A stretch of DNA of 64,000 bases from Flavobacterium hibernum (GCF_000832125.1 NZ_JPRK01000005.1:434001-498000); one strand, 5' to 3'; counted from the stretch's first letter, positions 23,912 through 33,771 are shown. The notes: generated by a model from the letters alone, not told the origin. A program made the numbers and translations.

Positions 23912-24935
23912 ATATATTCTTATTACGCTTTTTTGCATTCCATTTTTTGGCTTTTCTCAAGTGTCTTTTACCTCTTGGGTAAATTCTTATTTACAAATTA
24001 ATTCGTATAACGGGAATACCAATCCTGATGCGTATACCGTTACGTTTGCCGGAAATGGTAATTTAAATATTCCGAATTGGAAACTTTCTGCACGATTGAA
24101 ACAGAATATTGTCTCTGAAGATGGTAAATTTACTATACCTTCTAATAAAATTTCTTTTCAACCCATTTCTACAAATGGTCAGGCTTATCCAAATCCAGTT
24201 CCTACTATTTCACAAATTGGAGCTCCTTTAAATGTTTTTTTACAAGAGAATAGTGAATCGTTTTTGATCCCCAATTCTAATGCCCCAATATATAACAAGC
24301 CGCAGACTCCAAATGGTTATTACAACCTTCAGTTAAAATATGCTCTAACCCTTCTTGGCGGTTCGTATTTAGGCAGTTTTCCCGCATGGACAAGATTTAC
24401 AGCTTCGGTCGAGTTTACGGCATACGATCAAAATAATGCTATAATTGGTAAGGTGAGTCATGATTTTCAATTCCAAATTGGAAATATTACTGATGCACCG
24501 CCACCAGCAGATGTTCTTTCTTTAAAAATAAATATGAATGCTGCCAATGGTCTTTTAGAATTTAAAACTATGCAAGACTACAGTAACGGAACGAGTGTTA
24601 CTTATACAGATGGACTTTCGGTAAACAGCAGCAGTAACTTTCAAATTAAGGTACGATCACTCCAAAGCAATTTACAATCTGCGGCAGGAAATTCAATTCC
24701 TGTTGATGTTATTAATTTAACATTAGGAACAGCAACATCTAGCGCCAATCAGCGTATTTTTCCAATTGTTCTTAGTACTGCCAATCAAACTTTGGTGCAA
24801 ACTAATAACAATACAAGCAATATGTCTTTCCGATACGATATAAAGTATTTTACACTCCCTCAAGACGCTCGTTTGATTAATGCTAAATCAGATGATTATT
24901 CGACTACTTTACAATATGAGATTACCCCTCAATAA
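23904..24935 (+). CDS. two-domain secreted subunit, possible pilus tip or adaptor
   Basis: The 343-residue product has a signal peptide (residues 1-18) and no cysteines. The N-terminal part, to about residue 200, is unlike the first subunit and could be the receptor or adhesin-like domain. The C-terminal part, ~205-343, shares the subunit fold with the 173-residue protein. A long N-terminal domain in front of a pilin domain is how tip adhesins of chaperone-usher pili are built. It overlaps the chaperone gene and precedes the barrel protein by 10 bases. The tip role is an inference. Confidence 0.6.
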   Translation: MNKYILITLFCIPFFGFSQVSFTSWVNSYLQINSYNGNTNPDAYTVTFAGNGNLNIPNWKLSARLKQNIVSEDGKFTIPSNKISFQPISTNGQAYPNPVPTISQIGAPLNVFLQENSESFLIPNSNAPIYNKPQTPNGYYNLQLKYALTLLGGSYLGSFPAWTRFTASVEFTAYDQNNAIIGKVSHDFQFQIGNITDAPPPADVLSLKINMNAANGLLEFKTMQDYSNGTSVTYTDGLSVNSSSNFQIKVRSLQSNLQSAAGNSIPVDVINLTLGTATSSANQRIFPIVLSTANQTLVQTNNNTSNMSFRYDIKYFTLPQDARLINAKSDDYSTTLQYEITPQ

Positions 24936-24945
24936 TTTTTAAAAG

Positions 24946-27741
24946 ATGCGTTCTTGTAACCTTAAACTTTTATCAATCTTTTCTTTCTTGTTTATGCTCA
25001 TAAACCAACTGAATGCACAACAGATTCAGAATGCGGTTACTATGGAGATAGACAAGGATGCTTCTTATCAAAAAGGGGCTTTGGTGAGTTTAGTTGTAGT
25101 CGTTAAAAACGCAACACCAGAGAAAATAAACGGAAAGATCTATTTTACTCTGCCTAAAGGCTACAGAAATCTAGCAACTCAAGGTTTAGAAATTGCGATG
25201 CTTCCCGACGAAACTCGTTACATTCCTGTTAAATTTATAATTGAAGATGAAGCTGCTGCTGGAACTTCTGTAATTACCTGTAAGTTAATAGACCTTTCCG
25301 GAAAATTACTTGCAGAGCAAAGCACCAATCAGGTAATCGCGGTAAACAATACGCTTGTTATTACTCCTTTAGAAACCTCGATTTACCGATCATCAAACAA
25401 TGAACCCTTAAAGATAAAAGTAAAAGTTAGCAACAAAGGAAATATTAGGCAAAATATTACGCTAGTTTGTAAATTTCCAGACCCAACAAATGGCAATTTG
25501 TTCCTGGAACAAAATGCTGATATTGCGGTAAAAAAAGATTCTATTTTTACATTTACCTATCTTCCTTCTAAAGAATTGGCCAGACAATCCAACTATTCGA
25601 TACGCATATCTGGATTTAGAAATCCAAGTAGAGAAATTTTTGGAAACACAACGGTAGATGTTCAAAATATTGCCAGTGTACAACAATATCAAGGGGACTT
25701 ATTTATTAATTTTCTTGAAGAAACACAAAACCAAATTACCTCAAGTTACCGAAGATTTGGTAGCGGACTTGATTTTTATCAGGTAAAAGGATCTGGTGGA
25801 GTCAATATTCCTTCGGGATATCTGTTTATGCGAGGAAATATTGCTTTATCAAATACGCTGGAAATTCCTTTAGTAACCAACACTACTTTAACGTATCGTC
25901 AGGAACAAAATGAATATACCATTGGTAATATTAACAAACTACTTGAAATGACTCTAGTAGGTAGAGGTGCAGAATATAGTCATACATTCGAAAAAAATCA
26001 AAAAGTTGAAGTAGGTTTTGTCGATCAAAATTATAATTTAATAGAAGAAAATAGTTGGCTCAAAAATGGTTACGGCTTCTATGCCAAAGGTATGCTTCAC
26101 TCTAATAACAGTTCACGTAATGCTTCGGCTGGTTATTTGTACCGTTATGATCCATTCGAAAAAGCAAAACATAGTATTCTGGGAACCGAAGTTAATTATG
26201 ATTTTAATACAGATTGGAAACTGAATGCAAAAGTAAATGGCGCAATGAGTATTTATGAAATACAAGATTTCGTTAAACCGTCTTTTGCAGGAGAAACAAA
26301 TTATAGCGGAAAAATTAAAAGCTTCAATATCAACGGAAATTATTATTACAGTTCCGATTATTATCCTGGAAATCGACGTGGAAGTATGCTATTGCAGCAG
26401 AATATTACGACCAATATTAAAAAACATAATCTATATGCAAATGTAATTCTTTCTGATTTTTCGCCTAAATTCTATTCTTTCGAAACACAGCAAAAATCGG
26501 CAAATAATCGAATCGAAATAGGAAACCGATTTCCTAAATTTAGAGATTTCAGTTTTAATCTAGGATATCAATATCAAGAGGAAAGTTCTAATAGTTACAA
26601 TCAGCTTTTTGGAAATTTAGACAAAAATGCGAATCAAAAAATGTATGCCAACCGCATCGTTGAGCAATTGTCATGGATTAGTAATTCATCGCGACAATCG
26701 GCCGTTTTAGCCCTTGAAACTGGTATTGTTAAATACCCTTTGCAAACTGACAATCAGTTTCAGATGAAAATAAATGCGAATTACAGTTACAGAAATTTTA
26801 ATATAAATTCAACTTTTCAATCCGGCAGTTATTATTTATCTGAGTATGCTTTTTCGACTATTGCAGGCAGTAGCGTAAATTATGAAAAGCTTACAATGTC
26901 TTTATTTTACAACAATAACTTTGTAAACGACAAAGTAAACCTGAGTACAGGAGTTTCTTATATAAAGGATATTGTTTACGGAAAATCGCCCTCGGCATTT
27001 ATCAATGCAAAGTATCACGGAAAAGCCTTTAGTACTTTTTTCAATTCCTCTTGGTACAATTATTCTGTAGGATCTCTTAGCAATAACACCCTGACTTTTG
27101 AAGTTGGTGTAACGGTAAATTTACAGAAAATCATATTAAATCCAGACCAAAAAGGTACCATCAAAGCTCTATTGTACTACGACACTAACAATAATAATCA
27201 ATACGATGCTGGCGAAAAATTTGCTGCAAATTATATGATTAACATCAATAAAGTGGCTTTACAAACCAATAAGGACGGAATGGCAACTTATAAAAGAGTG
27301 CCTTACGGAACCTATTATTTAAAGCAATTTACACAAGATGGCTGGTATTACGACGATGCTACATTTGAGGTAGACCGACATACGCACAACCTTTCGATTC
27401 CGCTTCACCAAAGTGGAAAAATGCAAGGACAAGTTTCTTTCAACTACAATACTAACACTGTAGTTGAGTTTCAGCACCGCGCTTCGGGTATCTCTTTTAG
27501 TATTATGAAAGATAATAAATTGGTTAAAAAAGTATACACTGATGATGATGGAAAGTACATATCGTTTCTTCCAATTGGTAATTATGTTATCGCTATCGAC
27601 GAGAAATCACTTCCTGCCAATACATTTTGCGAAACAATAAGCTACGATATAACCCTAAAAGCGGGAGAAATAGTAGTGGTGCCGGAATTTATTATAAAAG
27701 TAAAAGAAAAGAAAATCAACACTAAGAAATTCTCTAATTAA
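24946..27741 (+). CDS. outer-membrane barrel protein, candidate divergent usher
   Basis: The 931-residue product has a signal peptide (to about residue 24). An N-terminal region of about 220 residues has Ig-like strands (two domains, with LVVVVKNATPEKINGKIYF and ISGFRNP). A central Tyr/Asn-rich part with alternating hydrophobic strands, ~250-690, looks like an outer-membrane barrel. Two beta domains at the C-terminus follow: a Ca-loop type segment (YYDTNNNNQYDAGEKF near 745) and a CNA-B/carboxypeptidase-regulatory-like one. PapC-type ushers have the same overall order and size (N-domain, barrel, two C-domains), but I see no direct PapC motif. Its operon place after a PapD-like chaperone is the main support. 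Confidence 0.6.
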   Translation: MRSCNLKLLSIFSFLFMLINQLNAQQIQNAVTMEIDKDASYQKGALVSLVVVVKNATPEKINGKIYFTLPKGYRNLATQGLEIAMLPDETRYIPVKFIIEDEAAAGTSVITCKLIDLSGKLLAEQSTNQVIAVNNTLVITPLETSIYRSSNNEPLKIKVKVSNKGNIRQNITLVCKFPDPTNGNLFLEQNADIAVKKDSIFTFTYLPSKELARQSNYSIRISGFRNPSREIFGNTTVDVQNIASVQQYQGDLFINFLEETQNQITSSYRRFGSGLDFYQVKGSGGVNIPSGYLFMRGNIALSNTLEIPLVTNTTLTYRQEQNEYTIGNINKLLEMTLVGRGAEYSHTFEKNQKVEVGFVDQNYNLIEENSWLKNGYGFYAKGMLHSNNSSRNASAGYLYRYDPFEKAKHSILGTEVNYDFNTDWKLNAKVNGAMSIYEIQDFVKPSFAGETNYSGKIKSFNINGNYYYSSDYYPGNRRGSMLLQQNITTNIKKHNLYANVILSDFSPKFYSFETQQKSANNRIEIGNRFPKFRDFSFNLGYQYQEESSNSYNQLFGNLDKNANQKMYANRIVEQLSWISNSSRQSAVLALETGIVKYPLQTDNQFQMKINANYSYRNFNINSTFQSGSYYLSEYAFSTIAGSSVNYEKLTMSLFYNNNFVNDKVNLSTGVSYIKDIVYGKSPSAFINAKYHGKAFSTFFNSSWYNYSVGSLSNNTLTFEVGVTVNLQKIILNPDQKGTIKALLYYDTNNNNQYDAGEKFAANYMININKVALQTNKDGMATYKRVPYGTYYLKQFTQDGWYYDDATFEVDRHTHNLSIPLHQSGKMQGQVSFNYNTNTVVEFQHRASGISFSIMKDNKLVKKVYTDDDGKYISFLPIGNYVIAIDEKSLPANTFCETISYDITLKAGEIVVVPEFIIKVKEKKINTKKFSN

Positions 27742-27792
27742 CGTTTTAGATAAAAATCTTTGCGTTCTCTGCGGTAAAAAATAAACTCATAA

Positions 27793-27834
27793 AAAAACCC
27801 AATTCTACATTTTTGGAAGTAGAATTGGGTTTTT
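27793..27834. terminator. bidirectional terminator between usher-like gene and tRNA-Ser
   Basis: A 16-bp perfect stem (27793-27808 and 27819-27834) with a 10-base loop has five A and five T at its ends. It can end both the plus-strand operon and the minus-strand tRNA transcript. Confidence 0.85.
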
Positions 27835-27869
27835 AATTTTATAGATACTAAGTAATCAGTATTATTTTG

Positions 27870-27956
27870 CAGAGAGGAAGGGATTCGAACCCTCGATACA
27901 GTTACCCATATACTAGCTTTCCAGGCTAGCTCCTTAAACCACTCGGACACCTCTCT
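27870..27956 (-). tRNA. tRNA-Ser (GGA)
   Basis: The minus strand folds as a class II tRNA of 87 nt. The acceptor stem is AGAGAGG with CCTCTCT and discriminator G. The D-loop region GAGTGG, an anticodon loop with GGA (CTGGAAA), a long variable arm and the T-arm GGTTCGAATCC are all present. CCA is not encoded. The long variable arm and anticodon both fit serine. Confidence 0.96.
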
Positions 27957-28016
27957 AAATTGGTCTGCAAATAACACAAAAAAAATCGAGTTAGAAAAAC
28001 AAAATTTCACATTACT

Positions 28017-28889
28017 TTACATGCTCTTTCTAAATTCCTCGATAAATAGTTTTACTGCCTTTTTTTGATACGCACCTTCGATCGTTAATATAAACGAATC
28101 TCTTTGTGTTGGAACTCCTGTAATAGCAATCGCTTTTAAATTATCCCAACCTTTTAAGGCTTTTTCGGTTACAATAGTTACCCAATCACTTTCTTCAACC
28201 AATTGCAAAAGTGCATGAACAGCGTTTAATTCTATCGAAACTTTAGGCTTCATATTATTTTTTAAAAACAATTCGTCTAGAAATTCTCTGGAACTAAATC
28301 CTCTTACGGGTAAAATAAGCGGAAATTCTTCCATTTTTTTAAAGGAAATTTTATCTAAAACTGCCAAAGGATGCGTTTTTGCAACTGCCACAACCAAATT
28401 TGAAGTAAACAATGGAATTTTCTGAATGGTTTCTTTTATTTCTTTAGAAGAAATGACTAAAACCAAATCTAATTCATTGTTCAATAACTTTTGCTCCAAA
28501 GGTTCTGTTGAACCATATTCGACTACAATTTTTAAATTGGGATATCTTTTTGCAAACAAATTGACGATTGGCAAAACTAAAAGTCCAAAAATATAAGTTA
28601 CTCCAATTCGCAATTCACCACCAATCATTTCGTTTAAATCATCGATGGCCTGTTTACCATTTTGAACATTTTCGATGACTTGTTTGGCATGAATCAAAAA
28701 AACTGATCCGGCTTCGGTAAGCTGAACTTTTTTTCCAATCCTAATAAACAAAGGCATTCCGAGTTCTTCTTCTAACTTTTTTATTTGCTGAGACAAACCA
28801 GATTGCGTAACAAAACACAATTCTGCAGCTTTAGTAAAATGCAAGACTTCGGCGGTTTTGATAAAATATTGTAATTGATAAATTTCCAT
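28017..28889 (-). CDS. LysR-family transcriptional regulator
   Basis: The 290-residue product has the N-terminal helix-turn-helix YFIKTAEVLHFTKAAELCFVTQSGLSQQIKKLEEEL. A substrate-binding effector domain from about residue 90 (LRIGVTYIFGLLVLPIVNLF, later ELDLVLVISS) follows. It is transcribed divergently from the MFS transporter 91 bases away, the standard arrangement for a regulator of its neighbour, so it may control the exporter. No ligand can be told. Confidence 0.92.
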   Translation of the reverse strand: MEIYQLQYFIKTAEVLHFTKAAELCFVTQSGLSQQIKKLEEELGMPLFIRIGKKVQLTEAGSVFLIHAKQVIENVQNGKQAIDDLNEMIGGELRIGVTYIFGLLVLPIVNLFAKRYPNLKIVVEYGSTEPLEQKLLNNELDLVLVISSKEIKETIQKIPLFTSNLVVAVAKTHPLAVLDKISFKKMEEFPLILPVRGFSSREFLDELFLKNNMKPKVSIELNAVHALLQLVEESDWVTIVTEKALKGWDNLKAIAITGVPTQRDSFILTIEGAYQKKAVKLFIEEFRKSM

Positions 28890-28980
28890 ATCGATAAGTT
28901 TTAATACTCATTATCAGTAAAATTATTAATTTTTCTAATGAAATCATAATCCCGAACTTTGTAAAAAAATATCAAGCATC

Positions 28981-30222
28981 ATGTTTAAGGCATTAAAATC
29001 GAAAAACTTCAAATTATTCTTTTACGGACAATCAGTTTCTGTAATTGGAACCTGGCTTCAAAAAACAGCCGTGAGTTGGATGGTTTACAGCGTTACGGGT
29101 TCTGTTTTTTTACTTGGGTTAGCCACTTTTTTAAGCATGATTCCGTCTCTTTTTCTAGCACCGTTAGCCGGAAGTATTATTGGCCGATACGACAGACATA
29201 AAACCATGATATTATTACAGTCTCTGGCAATGTTTCAGGCAGGTGCGCTCGCGCTTTTAATTTATCTAAAAATATACAACATCAACTTTATTCTGGCTCT
29301 AAGCCTTTTTCAGGGAATTATAAACTCCTTTGATATGACTTGTCGCCAAACTATGATGATTGACATTGTAGACAATAAAGACGATTTACCAAATGCAGTT
29401 GCCTTAAACTCTACATTAAATAATTTTGCTCGTATTGCAGGGCCAGCCTTGGCCGGAATTATTCTGCACAACTACGGTGAAGACATTTGTTTTATTGGAA
29501 ACTTCCTAAGCTATATTCCGGTTTTGATTTCTTTATTAATGATGAAAATTACTCCTCACATTAAAGCGACTGACAAGATGAAAATGTTAGATGATTTTAT
29601 TGAAGGTTTGGATTACGTTAAAAAAGAAACCGAAATGGCAAAAATGCTATTGATGTTAATGTGTAGTAGTTTATTTGTGATTTCTTTCAACACTTTAATG
29701 CCTGTTTTTGCCAAAGATATTTTTAGCGGAAACGCACAGACTTTTAGTTGGTTTGAAAGTGCCGCCGGAATTGGCTCTATTGTATCTGCTATTTATTTGG
29801 CTAATCTTAAAAAAGCCGATAATATGGGTAAAATAATGATCGCTGCGAGCTTATTGTTAGGTTTTAGCATTATTGTACTTGCTTATTCAAATAGTCTAAC
29901 TGTGGCTCTTATTTGTATGGCTTTAAGCGGCGTAGGTATGATGGCACAAACCTCATCTATAAATATTTATGTTCAAACTCAAAGCACGGTAAATATGCGA
30001 TCCAGAAGTATTAGTTATTATTTAATGGCTTATCAGGGAATGATTCCTGTTGGAAGTTTGATTATTGGGTACGTTTCTCATATTATTGGCACCAGAAATA
30101 CAGTTGCCATTCAGGGAATAATCTGTATTATTTCTGTGATTGTTTATGTGTATTATAAAAACCGTAGTTCTCAGGAAGATTTAGAAACTTGTACGGTTCA
30201 ATATAGAAATTCCAAAAATTAA
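28981..30222 (+). CDS. MFS transporter, exporter-like
   Basis: The 413-residue product has 12 predicted helices and the pattern of the EntS/MFS_3 type: LFFYGQSVSVIGTWLQKTAVSWMVYSVTG at the start, then the cytosolic loop GRYDRHKTM that carries the MFS motif-A-like basic residues. These families mostly export siderophores or drugs. It pairs with the divergent LysR gene. The substrate is unknown. Confidence 0.85.
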   Translation: MFKALKSKNFKLFFYGQSVSVIGTWLQKTAVSWMVYSVTGSVFLLGLATFLSMIPSLFLAPLAGSIIGRYDRHKTMILLQSLAMFQAGALALLIYLKIYNINFILALSLFQGIINSFDMTCRQTMMIDIVDNKDDLPNAVALNSTLNNFARIAGPALAGIILHNYGEDICFIGNFLSYIPVLISLLMMKITPHIKATDKMKMLDDFIEGLDYVKKETEMAKMLLMLMCSSLFVISFNTLMPVFAKDIFSGNAQTFSWFESAAGIGSIVSAIYLANLKKADNMGKIMIAASLLLGFSIIVLAYSNSLTVALICMALSGVGMMAQTSSINIYVQTQSTVNMRSRSISYYLMAYQGMIPVGSLIIGYVSHIIGTRNTVAIQGIICIISVIVYVYYKNRSSQEDLETCTVQYRNSKN

Positions 30223-30263
30223 TTTTCAAATTCTAATCATTTATAAACTTGTCATTTACAAAC

Positions 30264-30405
30264 TTGTCATTTCGACCGAAGGGAGAAATCACACTAGAAA
30301 GTCTGTAAAAATTGTTGCGCATAGTAAACCCGACAGGTTTTAAAAACCTGTCGGGTTACTTTGTTGAGTTATATGTGTGATTTCTCCCTTCGGTCGAAAT
30401 GACAA
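30264..30405. repeat. nested inverted repeat (31-bp outer arms, 15-bp inner arms)
   Basis: The outer arms at 30264-30294 and 30375-30405 are perfect 31-bp reverse complements. Nested inside at 30327-30357 is a second palindrome (AACCCGACAGGTTTT and its complement). The inner one recurs at 33680-33712 and 50433-50467. It lies downstream of the MFS gene and opposite the asparaginase end, so it may act as a terminator or be a REP-like mobile palindrome. Confidence 0.85.
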
Positions 30406-30436
30406 AACAGGATGAAAAGGAAAATTCTAATTACCA

Positions 30437-30493
30437 AAAAAATTCCAAATTCCAAACTTAATCTAATTTTCAAGTTTGGAATTTGGAATTTTT
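30437..30493. terminator. A/T-rich inverted repeat ending the asparaginase operon
   Basis: About 22-bp arms built of the words AATTCC and CCAAAC pair with GTTTGG and GGAATT across a 12-base loop, with A and T runs at the ends. The same words occur in the repeat at 42057-42171. Confidence 0.65.
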
Positions 30494-30511
30494 ATAATTG
30501 AAATTTTCTAT

Positions 30512-31543
30512 TTACAGCGAAATCTCTCCGCGCAAAGCGGTTTCGAATATCGTTTTAAATTCTGATTGAGGAATATTGTGACCTAACAAATACATTAGTT
30601 TCGTAATTGCAGCTTCGGTAGTAATATCTTTTCCTGAAATAACTCCAAGAGATTTCAATACTGTGCTGGTTTCGTATTGTCCCATGTTTACACTTCCACC
30701 AGAACATTGTGTAACATTAACGATGTGCATTCCGGATTTGATTGCTTTTTCGATTAAGTTTAAAAACCAATCTTCGGTTGGGGCATTTCCTGAACCATAA
30801 GTTTCTAAAACAATTCCTTTTAGATCTGGAATTGCAAGAATCGAAGCCAAAACAACTTCGCTCATTCCGGGAAACATTTTTATGATTGCTACGTGATTGT
30901 CTAAATTCTTATGAACAATCAGTTTAGCATCAGTTTTTATCGGAAGAAATAAATGTCTGTTTAATTTAAGATGCACACCAGATTCTACCAATTCAGGATA
31001 ATTTGGTGCTGTAAAAGCTCTAAAATGTTCTGCATTTACTTTTGAAGTTCTATTACCTCGGTATAATTTATATTCAAAATACAAACAAACTTCGTTAATT
31101 ACCGCTTTTCCGTTTTCTTGCAGTGAAGCAATCTGAATGGCTGTAATTAGGTTTTCTTTTGCATCTGTGCGGAGATCTCCAATTGGCAATTGAGAACCTG
31201 TAAATACAACTGGTTTAGCCAAATTCTCTAACATAAAACTCAATGCCGAAGCTGAATAAGACATTGTATCTGAACCATGTAAAACTACAAATCCATCAAA
31301 AGCAATGTAATGTTCTTCGATGATCTCGGCAATTTTTGTCCATTCAGCAGGATTCATGTTCGACGAATCAATTGGATCTTCAAATGAAACAGTTTCAATC
31401 TCACAATCTAATTGTTTGATTTCGGGAATTTTTTGCAACAATTTACCAAAGTTGAACGCTTTGAGCGCGCCTGTCTCAAAATCTTTGCTCATACCGATAG
31501 TTCCTCCAGTATAAATTAGCAGTATTTTAGGTTTAGATGACAT
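30512..31543 (-). CDS. ansA: type I L-asparaginase
   Basis: The 343-residue cytosolic protein has the first catalytic Thr block IYTGGTIGM at the N-terminus and the second block VLHGSDTMSYSASALSFML with Thr and Asp, the signature of bacterial asparaginases. The absence of a signal peptide fits the type I, cytoplasmic, low-affinity enzyme that converts asparagine to aspartate. Its start overlaps the end of the acyltransferase gene by 11 bases. Confidence 0.92.
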   Translation of the reverse strand: MSSKPKILLIYTGGTIGMSKDFETGALKAFNFGKLLQKIPEIKQLDCEIETVSFEDPIDSSNMNPAEWTKIAEIIEEHYIAFDGFVVLHGSDTMSYSASALSFMLENLAKPVVFTGSQLPIGDLRTDAKENLITAIQIASLQENGKAVINEVCLYFEYKLYRGNRTSKVNAEHFRAFTAPNYPELVESGVHLKLNRHLFLPIKTDAKLIVHKNLDNHVAIIKMFPGMSEVVLASILAIPDLKGIVLETYGSGNAPTEDWFLNLIEKAIKSGMHIVNVTQCSGGSVNMGQYETSTVLKSLGVISGKDITTEAAITKLMYLLGHNIPQSEFKTIFETALRGEISL

Positions 31544-32672
31544 CTTGGTATTTTAATTTATTGACAACAGGATTTGCATACATGGCTAAGAATCCTTGTC
31601 TTGCAACTGGATTTTCAGTGTTTCCAATTCGCATTTCTAAACGACGTTCAAAAAGTGATTTTTCGCTTTCTTTATATAAATGAGCAAATCTATCGGTTCC
31701 GTTTAAAATATCGTAAGCAATAAAGTTAGTAGGCCATAAATGATAATTTTTTAAAACCGAATCATCAATTACTTGTGCCAAAGCCTGAATTTGTTTGTTT
31801 GCATTGTCATTTTCAGCAGCAATCTGATCAATTTCAGTATCGAGAACATCTCCAACTGAAATGTGTATTCTTTTTTTAGTTCCCATGATACCACTTAAAA
31901 TGGTCATGAAATCTTCATTTTTATCTTTAACGTAAACTTCGTTGTTTGCTTCTGCCATTAATTGTGGCATTTTTAAAACATCTGTAGGATCGTATTCGTA
32001 TGAAATGGAAACCGGAACAATTTTTAATTTCTTAAAATAGTCCATCAAGTTAGGTTCATCAGACCCCATTCCAATCATTTTTAAAACTCCTGGATTCGTT
32101 TCGTCATTTCCGTCTTTTGTTCTTCCTTCTCTTTGCGCAATCCAAACCGAACGGTTTTCGCGAAGCAACAGTTGTCCAATATATTCTGATAATAACTTAG
32201 AACTTTGCAACATTTCTCTTGGTGTTAAACCTCTCAAAACTAAAAAGTTTCGATTAAGTTTTGCCAAAGTACTCAAGAATGCTTTTTTAACCAAATTGTC
32301 TCCAATTGCCGATGCTGTCATGACCAAGCCATGCTCGAACAAACAAACGTTTAATAAGGTTGTATCTAAAAGAATATCCCTGTGATTGGAGATAAATAAA
32401 TATGACGTATTCTTTTCTAATTTATCAAATCCTGATGTTGTAAGTCCTTCAGAACTTTTCTCTAAAACCTTTTGTATGGTATTATAAATAAAGTTGCATT
32501 GAAAATCACGAATCGAATGTGTTTTCTTAAGTTGCTCTTTCCAAACCTCATCTTCTACTTCCGGAAAAGTAAAGTTCATCATGGTTTTCATCATCGGGTG
32601 ATTGGCAACATCATGAAGTGCTTCATTTATTTCAGAATCATAAAACGGTCGAATGGCATCAAATCTCTGCAT
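31533..32672 (-). CDS. PlsC-type glycerolipid acyltransferase
   Basis: The 379-residue product has an acyltransferase core with SNHRDILLD near residue 95 (the catalytic His-Asp motif, here with five residues between His and Asp, a spacing common in this Bacteroidota type). It then has FLVLRGLTPREMLQSS and IAQREGRTKDGND, the substrate-binding block. It is annotated in this phylum as 1-acyl-sn-glycerol-3-phosphate acyltransferase. It probably acts at the inner membrane in phospholipid synthesis; the exact acceptor is not certain. Confidence 0.8.
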   Translation of the reverse strand: MQRFDAIRPFYDSEINEALHDVANHPMMKTMMNFTFPEVEDEVWKEQLKKTHSIRDFQCNFIYNTIQKVLEKSSEGLTTSGFDKLEKNTSYLFISNHRDILLDTTLLNVCLFEHGLVMTASAIGDNLVKKAFLSTLAKLNRNFLVLRGLTPREMLQSSKLLSEYIGQLLLRENRSVWIAQREGRTKDGNDETNPGVLKMIGMGSDEPNLMDYFKKLKIVPVSISYEYDPTDVLKMPQLMAEANNEVYVKDKNEDFMTILSGIMGTKKRIHISVGDVLDTEIDQIAAENDNANKQIQALAQVIDDSVLKNYHLWPTNFIAYDILNGTDRFAHLYKESEKSLFERRLEMRIGNTENPVARQGFLAMYANPVVNKLKYQDVI

Positions 32673-32735
32673 TATTTATATAGGTTTAAGTGGGCAAAAG
32701 AACAAAAAAAAAATTAAACTATTGTAAGGTATGGG

Positions 32736-33515
32736 TTAAATCCCAAAAACGTGTTTAGAATTCTGAGTAGTTCGATTCGCTATTTCTTCTTCAGAAACGT
32801 CATATATATCTGCTAATTTGCTAATAACATTTACTAAATAACTGCTTTCATTTCGTTTTCCTCGATACGGAATTGGGGCTAAGTATGGAGAATCTGTCTC
32901 TAAAACAATATGTTTTAAATCTATCTGATTTAAAAACTGATCGATTTTACCATTTTTAAACGTCACCACTCCACCAATTCCTAACTTCATATTATAAGAA
33001 ATCGCCTGAAGCGCTTGCTCATGAGTTCCTGAAAAACAATGAAAAATACCAAATAAATCATCTGATTTCTCTTCTTCCAAAACTTCAAATATCTCATCAA
33101 AAGCTTCACGACAATGAATTACAATTGGCAACTTATATTGTTTTGCTAATTGAATTTGTCTCTTAAAAGCAATCTGCTGCTCTTTTAGATGCGTTTTATC
33201 CCAGTATAAATCAATCCCGATTTCACCAACGGCGTAGAACTTTCGCTTCGCCAATTCGGTTTCAACATGTTTCAATTCATCCTCGTAATTATCTTTCACG
33301 TAAGTAGGATGTAACCCCATCATTAAGAACACATAATCTGGATAATTTTGCTCTAAATCATACATCGATTGTGTTGCTGCTGCATCAATAGCAGGAATAA
33401 AAAAACGTGTTACTCCCGCATTAATCGCTCTTTGCATCATTTCGTCGCGATCCTGATCAAATTCTTCAGAATATAAATGTGTGTGCGTATCGGTAATTAT
33501 TGGTGTCGAATTCAA
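32736..33515 (-). CDS. tatD: TatD-family deoxyribonuclease/metal hydrolase
   Basis: The 259-residue product has all the metal-ligand blocks of the family: DTHTHL at the start, VGEIGID in the middle, IHCREAFDE, then HCFSGT and ETDSPYLAP. These enzymes are metal-dependent nucleases of the amidohydrolase fold. No ATG lies before the DTHTHL block; the usable start is TTG at 33515. The gene lies upstream of the acyltransferase in the same direction with 63 bases between. Confidence 0.9.
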   Translation of the reverse strand: MNSTPIITDTHTHLYSEEFDQDRDEMMQRAINAGVTRFFIPAIDAAATQSMYDLEQNYPDYVFLMMGLHPTYVKDNYEDELKHVETELAKRKFYAVGEIGIDLYWDKTHLKEQQIAFKRQIQLAKQYKLPIVIHCREAFDEIFEVLEEEKSDDLFGIFHCFSGTHEQALQAISYNMKLGIGGVVTFKNGKIDQFLNQIDLKHIVLETDSPYLAPIPYRGKRNESSYLVNVISKLADIYDVSEEEIANRTTQNSKHVFGI

Positions 33516-33679
33516 TTGTATAATTTTTAAAGGTTCAAAATTACGACAATATTAAAAACTTTCCCAATTTGAATGTGATGGCACGCGGATGATTCCAATT
33601 TACTTCGTGAAAGCACCAATAAACAAAGCTTTTTCTTGTTCATCCATTTTGTTTTAATTGGTTTCAGTAAAACAAAAAT

Positions 33680-33712
33680 AAACCCGACAGATTTTAAAAA
33701 ACTGTCGGGTTT
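33680..33712. repeat. dispersed CCCGACAG palindrome, copy 2
   Basis: AAACCCGACAGATTTT and AAACTGTCGGGTTT form a near-perfect palindrome between the end of the anti-sigma-like gene and the TatD gene. It matches the inner palindrome at 30327-30357 and the copy at 50433-50467 except for one base pair in the stem. Confidence 0.85.
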
Positions 33713-33771
33713 GAACACATATAAATCTCTTTCCTAATCTCTGTTTAATTTTTAATGTATGCCTAAAACAA

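Noticed and set aside
27738-28010. A minus-strand open frame of 90 codons.
   Set aside because: It runs straight through tRNA-Ser and the terminator.
33527-33718. A 63-codon minus-strand open frame.
   Set aside because: It starts inside a dispersed palindrome and resembles no protein.
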